This document shows, piece by piece, positions 54,961 to 64,000 of a stretch of DNA of 64,000 nt. A model generated the notes under the pieces. The model was given only the letters and a program-made list of their open reading frames with translations. It was not told where the DNA came from and searched no databases. How positions within the stretch are numbered: the first letter of the stretch is position 1; each line of letters starts with the position of its first letter. The DNA lies in NCBI RefSeq assembly GCF_963169125.1, contig NC_084793.1, forward strand, positions 91,903,071 to 91,967,070, written 5' to 3'. A program made the translations under genes and the position numbers. The stretch is from Humulus lupulus. Its lineage: Eukaryota; Streptophyta; Magnoliopsida; Rosales; Cannabaceae.

Positions 54961-56272
54961 TGTGCTAGTGGAAAGACTGAGTAAGCCAAGCATACAAGCA
55001 GTTGAGACCAATATGGAGATTCGAAGGGAGGATACATGGATGGCACCTTACTTGGAGTATCTGACGAACAGTGTGCTACCAGAAGATAGAAATAAAGCTA
55101 AAACTCTACAAAGGCGAGTCGTTAGATACATACTGGTCGATGGTGTTATCTACCGAAGAGGATATTCAATGCCACTACTCAGATGTGTTACACCAGAAAA
55201 AGCTAAGGAACTCATGAAAGAGGTGCATGAAGGCTTCTGCGGGGATCACGCTGGGGGGCAGAGTTTGGCAAAGAAGATTCTAAGGCAAGGCTACTTTTGG
55301 CCAACTATGAACGAGGATTCGATGGAGTTTGTACGAAGATGCGATAAATGTCAAAGGTTCTCCAAGATTCCACGAGCAGCTCCAAACGAGTTGAAACAGA
55401 TGCAAAACCCGTGGCCTTTTGTAGTATGGGGGATAGATTTGATTGGATCCCTTCCCACAGGGAAAGGCGGAGTAAAGTATGTAGTCGTAGCAGTTGATTA
55501 CTTCACCAAATAGGCCGAAGCTGAACCGCTCGCTACCATCACGACCAAGAAAGTGCTTGACTTTGTCATCAAGAACATTGTTTGCCGGTATGGTTTGCCC
55601 CGAAAGATCGTTTCAGACAATGGAACCCAATTTGACAATGACTTATTCACCGACTTCTGCGAAAGGCATGGAATTATTAAAAGCTTTTCTTCAGTTGCGC
55701 ATCCCCAAGAAAACGGACAAGTCGAAGCCGTGAATAAAACTCTTAAAGATACCCTGAAGAAGAGGCTTGAAGATGCTAAAGGAGCATGGCCAGAGCAGCT
55801 GCCTGAAGTCCTTTGGTCGTATAGAATGTCTCACCGAACAGCGACAGGTCATACCCCATTCTCCTTAGCCTATGGATATGAGGCGATGTTGCTTGTCGAA
55901 TTAGATCCCCCCTCCCATCGACGCCTAACATACGACCAGGACCAGAACAGCCAACTGATGATGGAGTCCCTAGACTCAATTGACGAGATATGGGAGAAAG
56001 CCCAACTCCGAGCTGCTGCGTACCAGCAAAAATTCGCCCGGTACTTTAACTCCAAAGTTAAAGAAAGAAAATTCAACGTCGGTGACTTGGTGCTACGACG
56101 AGTTTTCTTGAATACCCGCGACCCTACTGTTGGAGTACTCGGGCCTAATTGGGAAGGACCTTACCAGATTGAAGAAGTCCTTCATCCGGGCACCTACAAA
56201 CTTGCACGTCTAAACGGAGATCTCGTTCCACGTTATTGGAATGGAGAACACCTGCGCAAGTACTATCAGTGA
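54961..56272 (+). pseudogene. Integrase of element E, one premature TAG
   Basis: Same frame as the preceding RNase H. H2C2 zinc finger (HEGFCGDHAGGQSLAKKILR with CDKCQRFSKIP); core Asp in WGIDLIGSLPTGKGGVKYVV (GAT 55436-55438); TAG at 55511-55513 where relatives have Trp; IVSDNGTQFDNDLFTDFCER; HPQENGQVEAVNKTLKDTL with the Glu; C-terminal GPYQIEEVLHPGTYKLARLN. Ends at 56272. Apart from the one stop the catalytic triad is intact. Confidence 0.92.
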
Positions 56273-56931
56273 ACAATCCTTTTTAAAGGACTGGCTTGTA
56301 TTAAATTTTTCTTTTTACAAGTTTAGCAAAGAGGGTTAGCCACGCTGTATGGCTAATCGCTCGTATATGTAAGATTCTATTTTTGAATCACTCGTAAAGA
56401 CATGTTTAGTCCATTTTTAATACGAGATTATAAGGGACTGTGCGCAGCCAGTCATTCTTGCCAACCATTGTAAATTTATATTTATAAGTATTTGTTCATT
56501 ACGTCTGTTGTTTTGCTGTATTACAAGTATTACTCTTTCACCCGAGCAGAAATGTTCAAACAGGTCATGGTCAAGGCAAGTGACCAAGGACCTAAAAGCT
56601 CCTCGATCACTTGGGGGGCATATAAGGCACATCGATAGCAAAGCATACCATGAGGTATGTAAACACATGAACAAAATGAGTGAAAGCATGCTAAGGTTAA
56701 ATCAAGCCAAAGTACTATGCTAAGTTCGGCCATGCGGACAGATGTTATAGTAGATGAAAATATTATAACATTATAAAACAATCTTTTACACCGCAAGCAT
56801 CACTGCTTGGATGTAACTGTTCAAATAAAAGGAAAAGTTTACTGCCCATGCAGCAAGTTCAAAAAGATATTGTCTTTACATCACGACCCGTGGGTCGTGT
56901 AATCAAAAGAAAGAAAAAATAATAAAAAAGC
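56273..56931. other. Spacer between convergent integrase and antisense gene in E
   Basis: About 660 bases with similarity to the D and C spacers, including GGGGGGCATATAAGGCAC-like sequence near 56620 in all three. Probable overlapping 3' UTRs. Confidence 0.6.
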
Positions 56932-59488
56932 TCAAGAGGCATTGGGAGCAGGAGGGTCTTTATCAGCATTCTGATTGGTCGCGTCCTCAACGACTCCTTC
57001 TTCCTCTGCGCCAGCGATTCTTGGGGAAGCAGGGATCCTTGCTCTTGCCTCCTCTTCAGCTAGTTGAGCAGTGCAGCGGGCCAGCTCAGCATTCCTAACA
57101 TCTTCTTATACCTTTCCAGATTTTTGGAGTTGTCAAGCTTCAGCTGCTCCACTTGGCTCTCAAGAGTAGTGATGGCCTTGTCCTTGGACTTGAGCTCCTC
57201 GCCCAGTCTCTTGCGTTCGCGATATTGGACTCGGCTGGCCTCCTGATACTCCTCTCTCTGCTTTATTATAGCTGCCTTCCAAGCTTCAACCTCTGATAGC
57301 TTCGTCACCGCAGCATCCCTCTGCTGAACGATCGCCTCCAACTCCTTTGCATGCCTGGCCTCTGCAGCCGAAAGGTCCTCAGCTGCTTTCACCTGGTACC
57401 TCTCTATGGCCTGTGCTCGAGCCTGGTCGATGGTAGCTTGGGCATGGGTACGAGCAGCAATTGCGGTCAGCAAGGCCTGTGGACAAAGGATAAAAGTTAG
57501 TGCCTGTTGCAAAGAATAGAAGACTAATGCCAAAGAAATAAGAAGCACTTACGCTAGCCATTTCATTTAGGGCCCTGTTCAAAATTAGGACGACCCCCAT
57601 TTTCTCTGCCTCAGCCATCGCATCCTTACTACGATCGTACTTCACGATGTGTGCAAGGCGGTCCTTGGCTGCTCATAAGGTGCGGTTTGAGAGTTTGGCC
57701 CCAAGAGTTTCTTCCCGCTTGTTTTGTTCCCTAGTGGGCGCAGCCGGAGGGTTCGACGTCGCAGGCGGAGTCTCCTTTTCAGTAGGAGCCGAAGGCTGAG
57801 CAGAAGTTTGCCCAGTTGGCACATCCTTGGGAGGATCTTCTGTTCGACTCTTTTTGGCAGGACCCTGGCTTGTTTCGCCGTTGTGTCTCCTCGACGACTT
57901 TCGCCGGAGCTGAGGAACTTCCTCTTCCTCCTCAGCCTGGTATAGGTCGAAGACATTGGGAGTAGCCATATGTGCATACAAGTAAACACATGCAAAGGGT
58001 AGATAAAGGCAGATAAAGACTCTCGATAAAACAGAAAAGATGTCACAAAGTTTATACCCGAGCTACAACTACTGGTCGCTATACTATTGACTCTATTAGT
58101 CATACACTCACTATCTGGCATGAAGAAGTCTGGCCCTAGATTTGGAGTATATGTAAAGTTTCCCTCCCCATCAAACATGTGATAGGGAATGGGCAAGCAA
58201 TTTAAAAGCAAAATAACTTTACCGTTCTCATCAGAGGATTCCCCCAAGTCCACAACCGGCTCTTTGGCCTTTTGTTTCCCCTTGCCTTGGGGAGCAGAAG
58301 GCCTTTCTGCAGAAGGATTGCCCGTGGGCTCCCTGATTGTAACCCCCGTCGACCTCCTTCGGGGAGGGGACACAGGAGGTTGCTGCTCGGGAACCCCTTC
58401 GGCAGTGGCATCGGCTACCACGGGTCCTCTTGTTTCATGGCGAGGAGCCAGGAGGCCAGACAGCCTCAGGTTTTCATCAGTAACCAGGGACTTGACACTT
58501 TTTTCTGCGTCTGTCATCCTGGCCAATGCATTGGACCTCAACACCATGTCTGGTGTTGGGGTCAGACGTAACCATGGGCCTGAAAGACAAAGTATAATTT
58601 AAGAAAGATGAAGGAAATTTCACTGATTGAAAAGTATCGACCAGTAAAACAGCACTTACCTCCTCGAGCAAAGGCCATGTTGTTGCTGGTCATGTCCGGC
58701 GTAAGGAAGTACTCCTTGCTGTACTGCCCCATGTTGGATATGTGCGTGGTGTCAGTGAGGAAGGTTCGGTTGGTTTCCTGGTGACAAAGATGGAAGAAGC
58801 CCGTCCCATACTTTTGAGGGTTGGACTTGAGGTCGAAGAGATAATGGACCTCATGGGGGGTAGATTCTGGCCACTTTTTAAGTTTGTACAAGATATAGAG
58901 TGCGGTCAGCATTCTATATCCATTCGGGGTAATTTGGAAGGGGGTGACACCAAAATAGTCGGCCACCCCCTGATAAAAAGGATGAAGAGGGAGGATAGCC
59001 CCCGCCTCTATATGATACCGAGACCAAGCACTGTATACACCTCCGGGGAGGTTAGCCCTTTGGTCTGCAAAAGGAATTTTGAGGTTGACCCCTGTGAGAG
59101 GATACTTCCTAAGGTAATTAGCAAGCATCGTAGGAGTCACTAGGCTGGTCGAGGAGAAATACCACTCGACATCAGGCAGATTCTGATGGCGAGGGCGGGC
59201 TCTAGTTTGGATGTTAGGGTCAGGAGCAGGATTGTTTCGGCCATTGGTCGAAGGAACCCTAGCCTGTGAATCAGGCTGGGCAGGAGGGTTTGGACTATCG
59301 TCGAATTTAGGTCTTTTCTTGCATAAGGATTTGGAACGAGCCATTTGAGGAGGAGAAGGACGAGTTCTGGAGGAAGATCGTGAAAAGGGAATCTCGTGAA
59401 TTCGGTCGGTCGGTCGTTCTTCGCCTTCGAGCAGCTGGGCGAGAAGATCGTCGTCGATGGGCCGTTCACCTCCCCACAAATCTGGCAT
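56932..59488 (-). pseudogene. Spliced antisense gene of element E (PF04195-like plus coiled coil)
   Basis: Exons on the minus strand: 59488-58660, 58579-58058, 57971-57553, 57476-57060; introns 80, 86 and 76 bases. Phases 1, 1 and 0 match C and D, giving about 728 codons. The start is MPDLWGGERPIDDDLLAQLL; the TTG-led extension upstream lies in the leader intron, so I chose the ATG at 59488. Exon 1 holds ANLPGGVYSAWSRYHIEAGA and FGVTPFQITPNGYRMLTALY. Exons 2-3 are Pro/Lys-rich with basic patches; exon 4 is coiled coil. Breaks: TGA at 57675-57673; the acceptor before exon 3 reads AC instead of AG (57973-57972); a frame-shifting deletion in exon 4 stops it at 57060, whereas the ancestral frame runs on to 56932. 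Possibly nuclear or RNA-binding; function unknown. Confidence 0.82.
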
Positions 59489-59494
59489 CAAGGT

Positions 59495-59916
59495 CTGCAA
59501 ACAGAAGAATGGGGAGGTGAGGATAAAGAATTTTTAAAGGCTTTTTAGAATAACGCTGATCGAGTATAAAAGTCAAGCTTTTATACAGCAGCATTCTAAC
59601 AAAAAGCTAATTTTTTCCACATGAACAGTTTGAGAAACGGATCAAAGGGTGAAAGTAAAAAGTTTTTCAAAAAAGCTTTTTCAACTCCCCTTAGGGCGGG
59701 AAAAACCTATTTTCCAACTAGCCTAAAGATCGAATTTTTACTTCGATTTTACGTCCTAAAATTATGATCCCAACTATTAAACTAACTCGTAACCCTTTTT
59801 CACCTACAAGACATTCTATTGACAAGCATCTCAAACCAGTAGAAGATGAACCCAAATAGTCGACATACAGAAGCATGCATTACGAAAGTACAAAACATAA
59901 AGATTCGAAGACTTAC
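59495..59916 (-). other. Leader intron of the antisense gene in element E
   Basis: Donor TTCTG|GTAAGTCTTC and acceptor TGTTTGCAG|ACC, 422 bases, ending 6 bases before the ATG. Matches the 439-base intron in D. Confidence 0.65.
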
Positions 59917-60088
59917 CAGAAAGAAGATCGGGGAGAATGGTAAAATGTCTTCGGAAGTCGAGGTGCTCTCGGGCTGAATCTTGAGAGTACAGAAGAACGG
60001 TCTCTGGGAGAAGACGAAAGCTCTGGTTTTAGGGTTTCTGGAATGAGTAATGGTGTGCGTAAGACGAAAAAAGAAAACTCCGGAGATG

Positions 60089-60096
60089 TTATATAA
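60089..60096 (-). promoter_or_regulatory. TATA box of the antisense gene in element E
   Basis: TTATATAA, about 170 bases before the leader-intron donor, the same spacing as in D. Confidence 0.6.
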
Positions 60097-60255
60097 GTTT
60101 CCCTTTTTCGAAGTATGGGGAAGCGGAATAGCCGTCGAATTATTACTGGGGAACCGAAAAGTCATGATTAGACAGGAGTAGGTTGCTTTTTCCAAGAACA
60201 CACGAAGGCATCTGACACGTATGGTGGGGTTACCGAAGATTCGTTCGCTCAAAAG

Positions 60256-60294
60256 TTTATTTATTGCTCGTAATAAATAAATTTGGGGGGCAAA
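60256..60294 (+). promoter_or_regulatory. Polypurine tract and hairpin of element E
   Basis: Arms TTTATTTATT (60256-60265) and AATAAATAAA (60272-60281) with a 6-base loop, then TTTGGGGGGCAAA adjoining the 3' LTR at 60295. Confidence 0.78.
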
Positions 60295-60888
60295 TGTTAT
60301 CCAAAAAATTGGCATTGATGATGTGGCAAGTGATCCCTGGACACGTGGCTGACACCTGGAGAAGCTCTGCTAGTGTATCGACCAGAAGGTACATTATAGG
60401 CAGGAGGCGGCCCAGTCTTTCCTGCGACCAGTCTGGTCGATGGTTCCACATACAACATAATTTTACAATAAAGATCTTTGTAAATCCCGAATTTAACTCA
60501 CACAATCTCCTGGATATCCGTTTATTTAGGAGAGAATATCGGCAACAAAATCATGTAATCCCCCTTGAGCCTATAAATAGAGAAAGATAGCTCAAGGGAG
60601 GGGGTCTTTTGGCTTTCGAATTATTGGAGACTAGAGTAATTCTGCTTGAAATATTGTATTGTTCTTCAGAGTTTAGTGAAACTCATTGAACCCTTGTTCT
60701 TTGATCACTCCTTTGATTCTCATATTAATAACAATCTAAGTGGACGTAGGTCATTACCAGATCCTGGGGCTGAACCACTATAAAACATCGTGTTCTTATT
60801 ACTTTTTGTCATTATGTTCTTTTCAACAAATTCATTCACATCAAGTATATTTTGACTCCGTGTCAGTTGTCCAAAATCTGAGTCAACA
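60295..60888 (+). repeat. 3' LTR of element E (594 bp)
   Basis: Same length as the 5' LTR, about 11 differences. TATA box at 60572-60579 in the hairpin 60562-60598. Confidence 0.95.
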
Positions 60889-61012
60889 TGTTTATTCAAT
60901 TTTCTTTCTTCTCTCCAAATTTATTCATTTCTATTATTTTAATTAGTAAAATTGTTTAAAGATATAATATTTAAATAATGTAAAATAAATAAGAAATTGA
61001 TATATGATGTAA
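60889..61012. repeat. AT-rich inverted-repeat right arm, right of element E
   Basis: Imperfect reverse complement of about 49133-49262; begins directly after the E target duplication. Confidence 0.6.
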
Positions 61013-61061
61013 TGTAAAAAAAATTATTTTTTCTTAATTTTGTGACTAAAAAAAATTAATA

Positions 61062-61480
61062 CACTACAAAAAACAAGACTTTTGTCGATGCGTTTTTATG
61101 CGGGAAAAAGCCCTTCGGGTTTTCCCGAAGCATTTTTGCGTCGGCGAAAAGTGACGGCAAACATCCGTTGATAATGGGACTTTTGCCGATGCAAAACATA
61201 CTGTGCTGATAAATGTATCTTTTAGCGACGCAAAACTGCAGCGGGAAAAATACGGATGCGCCGATGAAAAAATTTGCCACGGGATTGCGAAAAACACTTT
61301 TAGCGCGCGCAAAATTGCACTGGCAAAAGCTGTTGCTTTTAGTGGCGCAACATTGCGTCGATAAAGGTGGATATCTTTAGTGACGCTTTTTTGCGCTAGT
61401 AATAATAGGATTTTTAGTGGCGCATTGTTGCGCCGGTAAAGGTAGAGATTTTCGCCGACGTAATTTTGTTCCGGTAAAAG
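61062..61480. repeat. CACTA subterminal repeat region
   Basis: At least ten short motifs (TTTTGTCGATGCG, TTTTGCGTCGGCG, TTTTAGCGACGCA and variants) in both orientations, 20-40 bases apart. Rich in CpG within an AT-rich context. Confidence 0.8.
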
Positions 61481-61734
61481 TATTTTTTAAATAATTTTTT
61501 TAATAATATTACTAATTTTATTTTCAATATATTAATATTAATTAATAAATTTTTATTTTAATATATTAATAATTATTTAATTTTTTTTGTAATATATTTA
61601 ATTAGAAATAAAATAAAAATTAAGATTTTATAAATAAATAAAAAATATTTTATCACTATTAATGTTTATTGTCTTAACGAAACATGAAAATATAAAAAGT
61701 AGTTTAGTAAATTAAATCTCTAATCAATTAAACT
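61481..61734. other. AT-rich stretch inside CACTA
   Basis: Runs of A and T between the subterminal repeats and the gene; nothing recognisable. Confidence 0.5.
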
Positions 61735-63792
61735 TTAAATAAATAAAAAATTTCTACGAATGTGTACTGTCCTCTTTATCATCCCTGCACCTGTGAGCAT
61801 CATCGTCACCTGGACCATCGTCCTCATCCGGATCCTCTTCTGGTAAGTCGACAGTAAAACCAGGAGCCAATACACCTGCTTTAACAAATCATTGAGCAGT
61901 ACATCTTGACGCCGTTGACGACTCTCAAGTTTAGTCGCATACATCTTTAGGATCTGATTTTCTTGCATAATGTCCTGAGTTTCCTGCAAAATGGTGTCCA
62001 CTTCACGTGGCAATTTCCTGGACATTTGAGAAGTTGATGAATATGTTGCCCTCTTTGCGCCAATTACCCTCAACCTAGGCAACCCCCAAACCCTTTCCTA
62101 TAATGCGAGTGGGGCCCAAGGACATCCGTGGCAATGTTCATATCAGGCAAGAACTGACCATCGACATTATCGCCGACACAAGAAGCAGCAGATGATACAG
62201 GGCTGTACTCTACGATGCTCGACGCTCGGTCATCTCAGTCAGCACAATTAAAAACACATATATCACATTCCAATATAACATTATTTGAAAACCTAACTTA
62301 GAAATTTTAATATAACTACATATAAAGTATAACTTTATCATCTATTTGTCAACATTTTATCATTAATGACTACATACCAGTTATTGAAAAAGAATGTAAT
62401 TAATTTTATTCCTGTATCAGGGAGCAAATGGGCTAAAGTTAATTTGGTCATGAAAATCCATATCTAAATCACAATAATGAATATATTGTTGATATATACA
62501 GTAAGAGAAGTTAATTCCATTAATGAGGAATTTACGTCTCTAAACATATACATCAACAATATTTGCATGTTTGTGATTTAGATATGGATTTTCATAAACA
62601 AATTAACTTAGCCCATAAGATCCCTGATACAGGGACAACATTAGTTATGTTTTTTTTTTTTTATCTTAGTCCATAATAATTAATCATAAAAATATTGGCA
62701 CATAGAATATAAAGATTTAATTGTTATAAATTTAATTAATAATTAATAAGTAATTACTAATTGACACAAACTAATTAATAATTAATATTTATTAATTATT
62801 TACTAAACTATTTTAAAGTTAAATGATCATAAATTAGTTAAGGTTATGCAACTTACATGTTTTTTCGCCGCTTCATCGCTAATTCACTTATCCTTCTTCT
62901 TGTGGAGCTGCTCGAATGTGTCGATCATGCTCGGAAACTGGCCAGTAGATGGGTCAATCTAAAAATACAAATTATTAAAACATTATTACCTTTATAATAT
63001 TTTCGCAACTGTAAAGATATAGGTTATTATAATTTACGTGATCTTAAACATGGGTAACAATGTATTTGGAACCGTGTCCTCCTGGTATGGTCATTTTTGC
63101 TCGGGCCTCTTTATTTCTCTTCGATATATTCTTCAAACAGAAAATAATATTCATTTATCTAGATTATAATTTTATAATTAAACATTAATGTAAAAACTAA
63201 GGAATACCTGCTGAGAATCAGAATCCCAAAAATCGCATAGAATTACCCAATCATGAGAACTAATCAAATTATAAGGTTTTGACTTCGCTCTCTCGTTGTC
63301 CACCTCTCCTCCAACCTCTACCCAGTGTTTCTTCACCATGTGGCGCCAATCACTCAGATGTTTTTGCATTTGTCTTACCATGGCATCGTTGATTACTGAA
63401 TTGTCTTATGGATAAATGAATTTTTCCTTAAATCACAGTTAAATTTGGAATTTGTTAAAATATTATGAAGATAGAAAAAATAATTAATAGTGAGTTATTA
63501 AAGATTTACAAAATGCTTACAGATAACCTCTGCCAAATAACTTGGAGATCAACTAGCATTACTTGTTCCCAAGCTAGTGTAGTTGGGGGTACGGTGTCAC
63601 GCATATAACGAGCCATGAAATTGTTGAACCACTTGCCGTGCGTTTGAATAGTTTTTCCAGTTTGTGCATCAAACTCTACTTTCAGATGGCTAACTTTTTT
63701 GATGGCCAGCTCATTCTCGATATTGGCACCGTAATAAGCTCCTCTTCCCCTCTTGGAGCCACCACCGGTGTCATTACTTGGTTCGGCCGTTC
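61735..63792 (-). pseudogene. Transposase_24-type (Ptta/En/Spm) gene of CACTA element, broken
   Basis: Exons read on the minus strand. 63792-63521 (GRGAYYGANIENELAIKKVS, TIQTHGKWFNNFMARYMRDT, VPPTTLAWEQVM). 63426-63208 (MQKHLSDWRHMVKKHWVEVG, LISSHDWVILCDFWDSDSQQ). 63130 to about 63043 (NISKRNKEARAKMTIPGGHG). 62958-62857 (DPSTGQFPSMIDTFEQLHKK). A last exon from about 62260 to 61735 (LGPHSHYRKGFG; KLPREVDTILQETQDIMQEN coiled coil). This matches the order of the plant CACTA second protein (TnpA-like, DNA-binding). TAA near 63409, TAA near 63043, TGA near 62885 and a frameshift near 62080 break it. An upstream start is not visible; it may lie beyond 63800. Confidence 0.75.
62411..62633. mobile_element. 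Fold-back MITE-like repeat in an intron of the CACTA gene
   Basis: Ends CCTGTATCAGGG and CCCTGATACAGG; arms of roughly 90 bases pair, with ATGAAAATCCATATCTAAAT shared. It lies between two exons of the CACTA gene. No clear target duplication. Confidence 0.7.
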
Positions 63793-64000
63793 TACATTAA
63801 AAATATTAATTAATGAACTAATTCAAACTATGTATGTCTATTGCTTTTTGTTATAAAATTAACATTTTATTATTTATGGCCTTTCCCTACCTACCTTATT
63901 CCGACCTAGTGGATCCCTTGGAGATAGTAAGCAGTCATGTTTTAATACTTATTTGAGGAGTAGTACATGAATACATTGGCTATCCCCAAGGCATCCACTA
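63793..64000. other. Right edge, upstream part of CACTA gene
   Basis: No further exon can be read with confidence. The sequence presumably continues the CACTA element. Confidence 0.4.

Larger units (their letters stand above)
49394..60888 (+). mobile_element. Element E: Tat-lineage Ty3/gypsy retrotransposon, youngest copy
   Basis: Both LTRs are 594 bp and differ at about 11 positions by hand count (near 1.9%). Order: 5' LTR, primer-binding site, gag, protease, shared UAG, reverse transcriptase, RNase H, archaeal-type RNase H, integrase, convergent spliced antisense gene, polypurine tract, 3' LTR. Flanks TATTT and TGTTT match at 4 of 5 bases as target duplication. It is the best preserved Tat copy but still broken in pol at several points. 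Confidence 0.93.
61062..64000 (-). mobile_element. CACTA transposon, left end and transposase-associated gene
   Basis: Terminus CACTACAAAAAACAAGACTT at 61062, typical of plant CACTA (En/Spm-type) elements. It is followed by a subterminal region (to about 61480) full of short inverted and direct copies of TTTTGCCGATGC- and TTTAGCGACGCA-like motifs, where the transposase binds. Inside is a minus-strand Transposase_24-type gene. The other end lies outside the window. Confidence 0.85.

Overview
The window is repeat-dense DNA from a flowering plant, most likely a eudicot. The species cannot be named from sequence alone. Evidence for a plant: long-LTR chromovirus-type Ty3/gypsy elements with an initiator-Met-tRNA primer site, Tat-lineage Ty3/gypsy elements carrying a second RNase H domain, CACTA DNA transposons with CACTACAA ends, and fold-back MITE-like repeats. 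I see no intact host gene, rRNA, tRNA or CRISPR array.

Left half (1-19308) is a nest open at the left edge. Element G (plus strand, decayed chromovirus, 10954-19308) was hit in its 5' LTR by element B (minus strand, gag-only Tat-type element, 5097-10953). B was hit in its 3' LTR by a CACTA transposon (3259-5096) that carries exons of an unrecognised gene. The CACTA was hit by element A (minus strand, long-LTR chromovirus, 1-3258), which runs off the window.

The middle (19309-23577) is AT-rich and nearly empty: an RNase H-like remnant and two fold-back repeats.

The right half holds three Tat-lineage elements of one group. C (plus, 23578-28923 and 42458-49126) is split by D (minus, 28924-42457; 5-bp target duplication AACAT). 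D is itself split in gag by a 1.9-kb solo LTR, F (37952-39855; target duplication TAAGG). E (plus, 49394-60888) is the youngest looking and lies between the arms of an AT-rich inverted repeat. A second CACTA element with a decayed Transposase_24-type gene runs from 61062 off the right edge.

The main biological find is shared by C, D and E. Downstream of integrase, on the opposite strand and tail-to-tail with pol, each carries a spliced gene. It has its own TATA box, an untranslated leader (leader intron visible in D and E) and four coding exons with short introns at identical positions and phases. The predicted protein is about 730-750 residues: an N-terminal domain resembling the plant 'putative gypsy type transposon' family (PF04195), a low-complexity middle and a C-terminal coiled coil. 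The Tat elements also share a UAG codon between gag-protease and pol, an LTR TATA box in a hairpin loop with one compensatory base-pair change, and a hairpin beside the polypurine tract.

No element copy is intact. Most broken codons are C-to-T or G-to-A changes, as expected from long-term cytosine methylation. All positions and alignments were read by eye.
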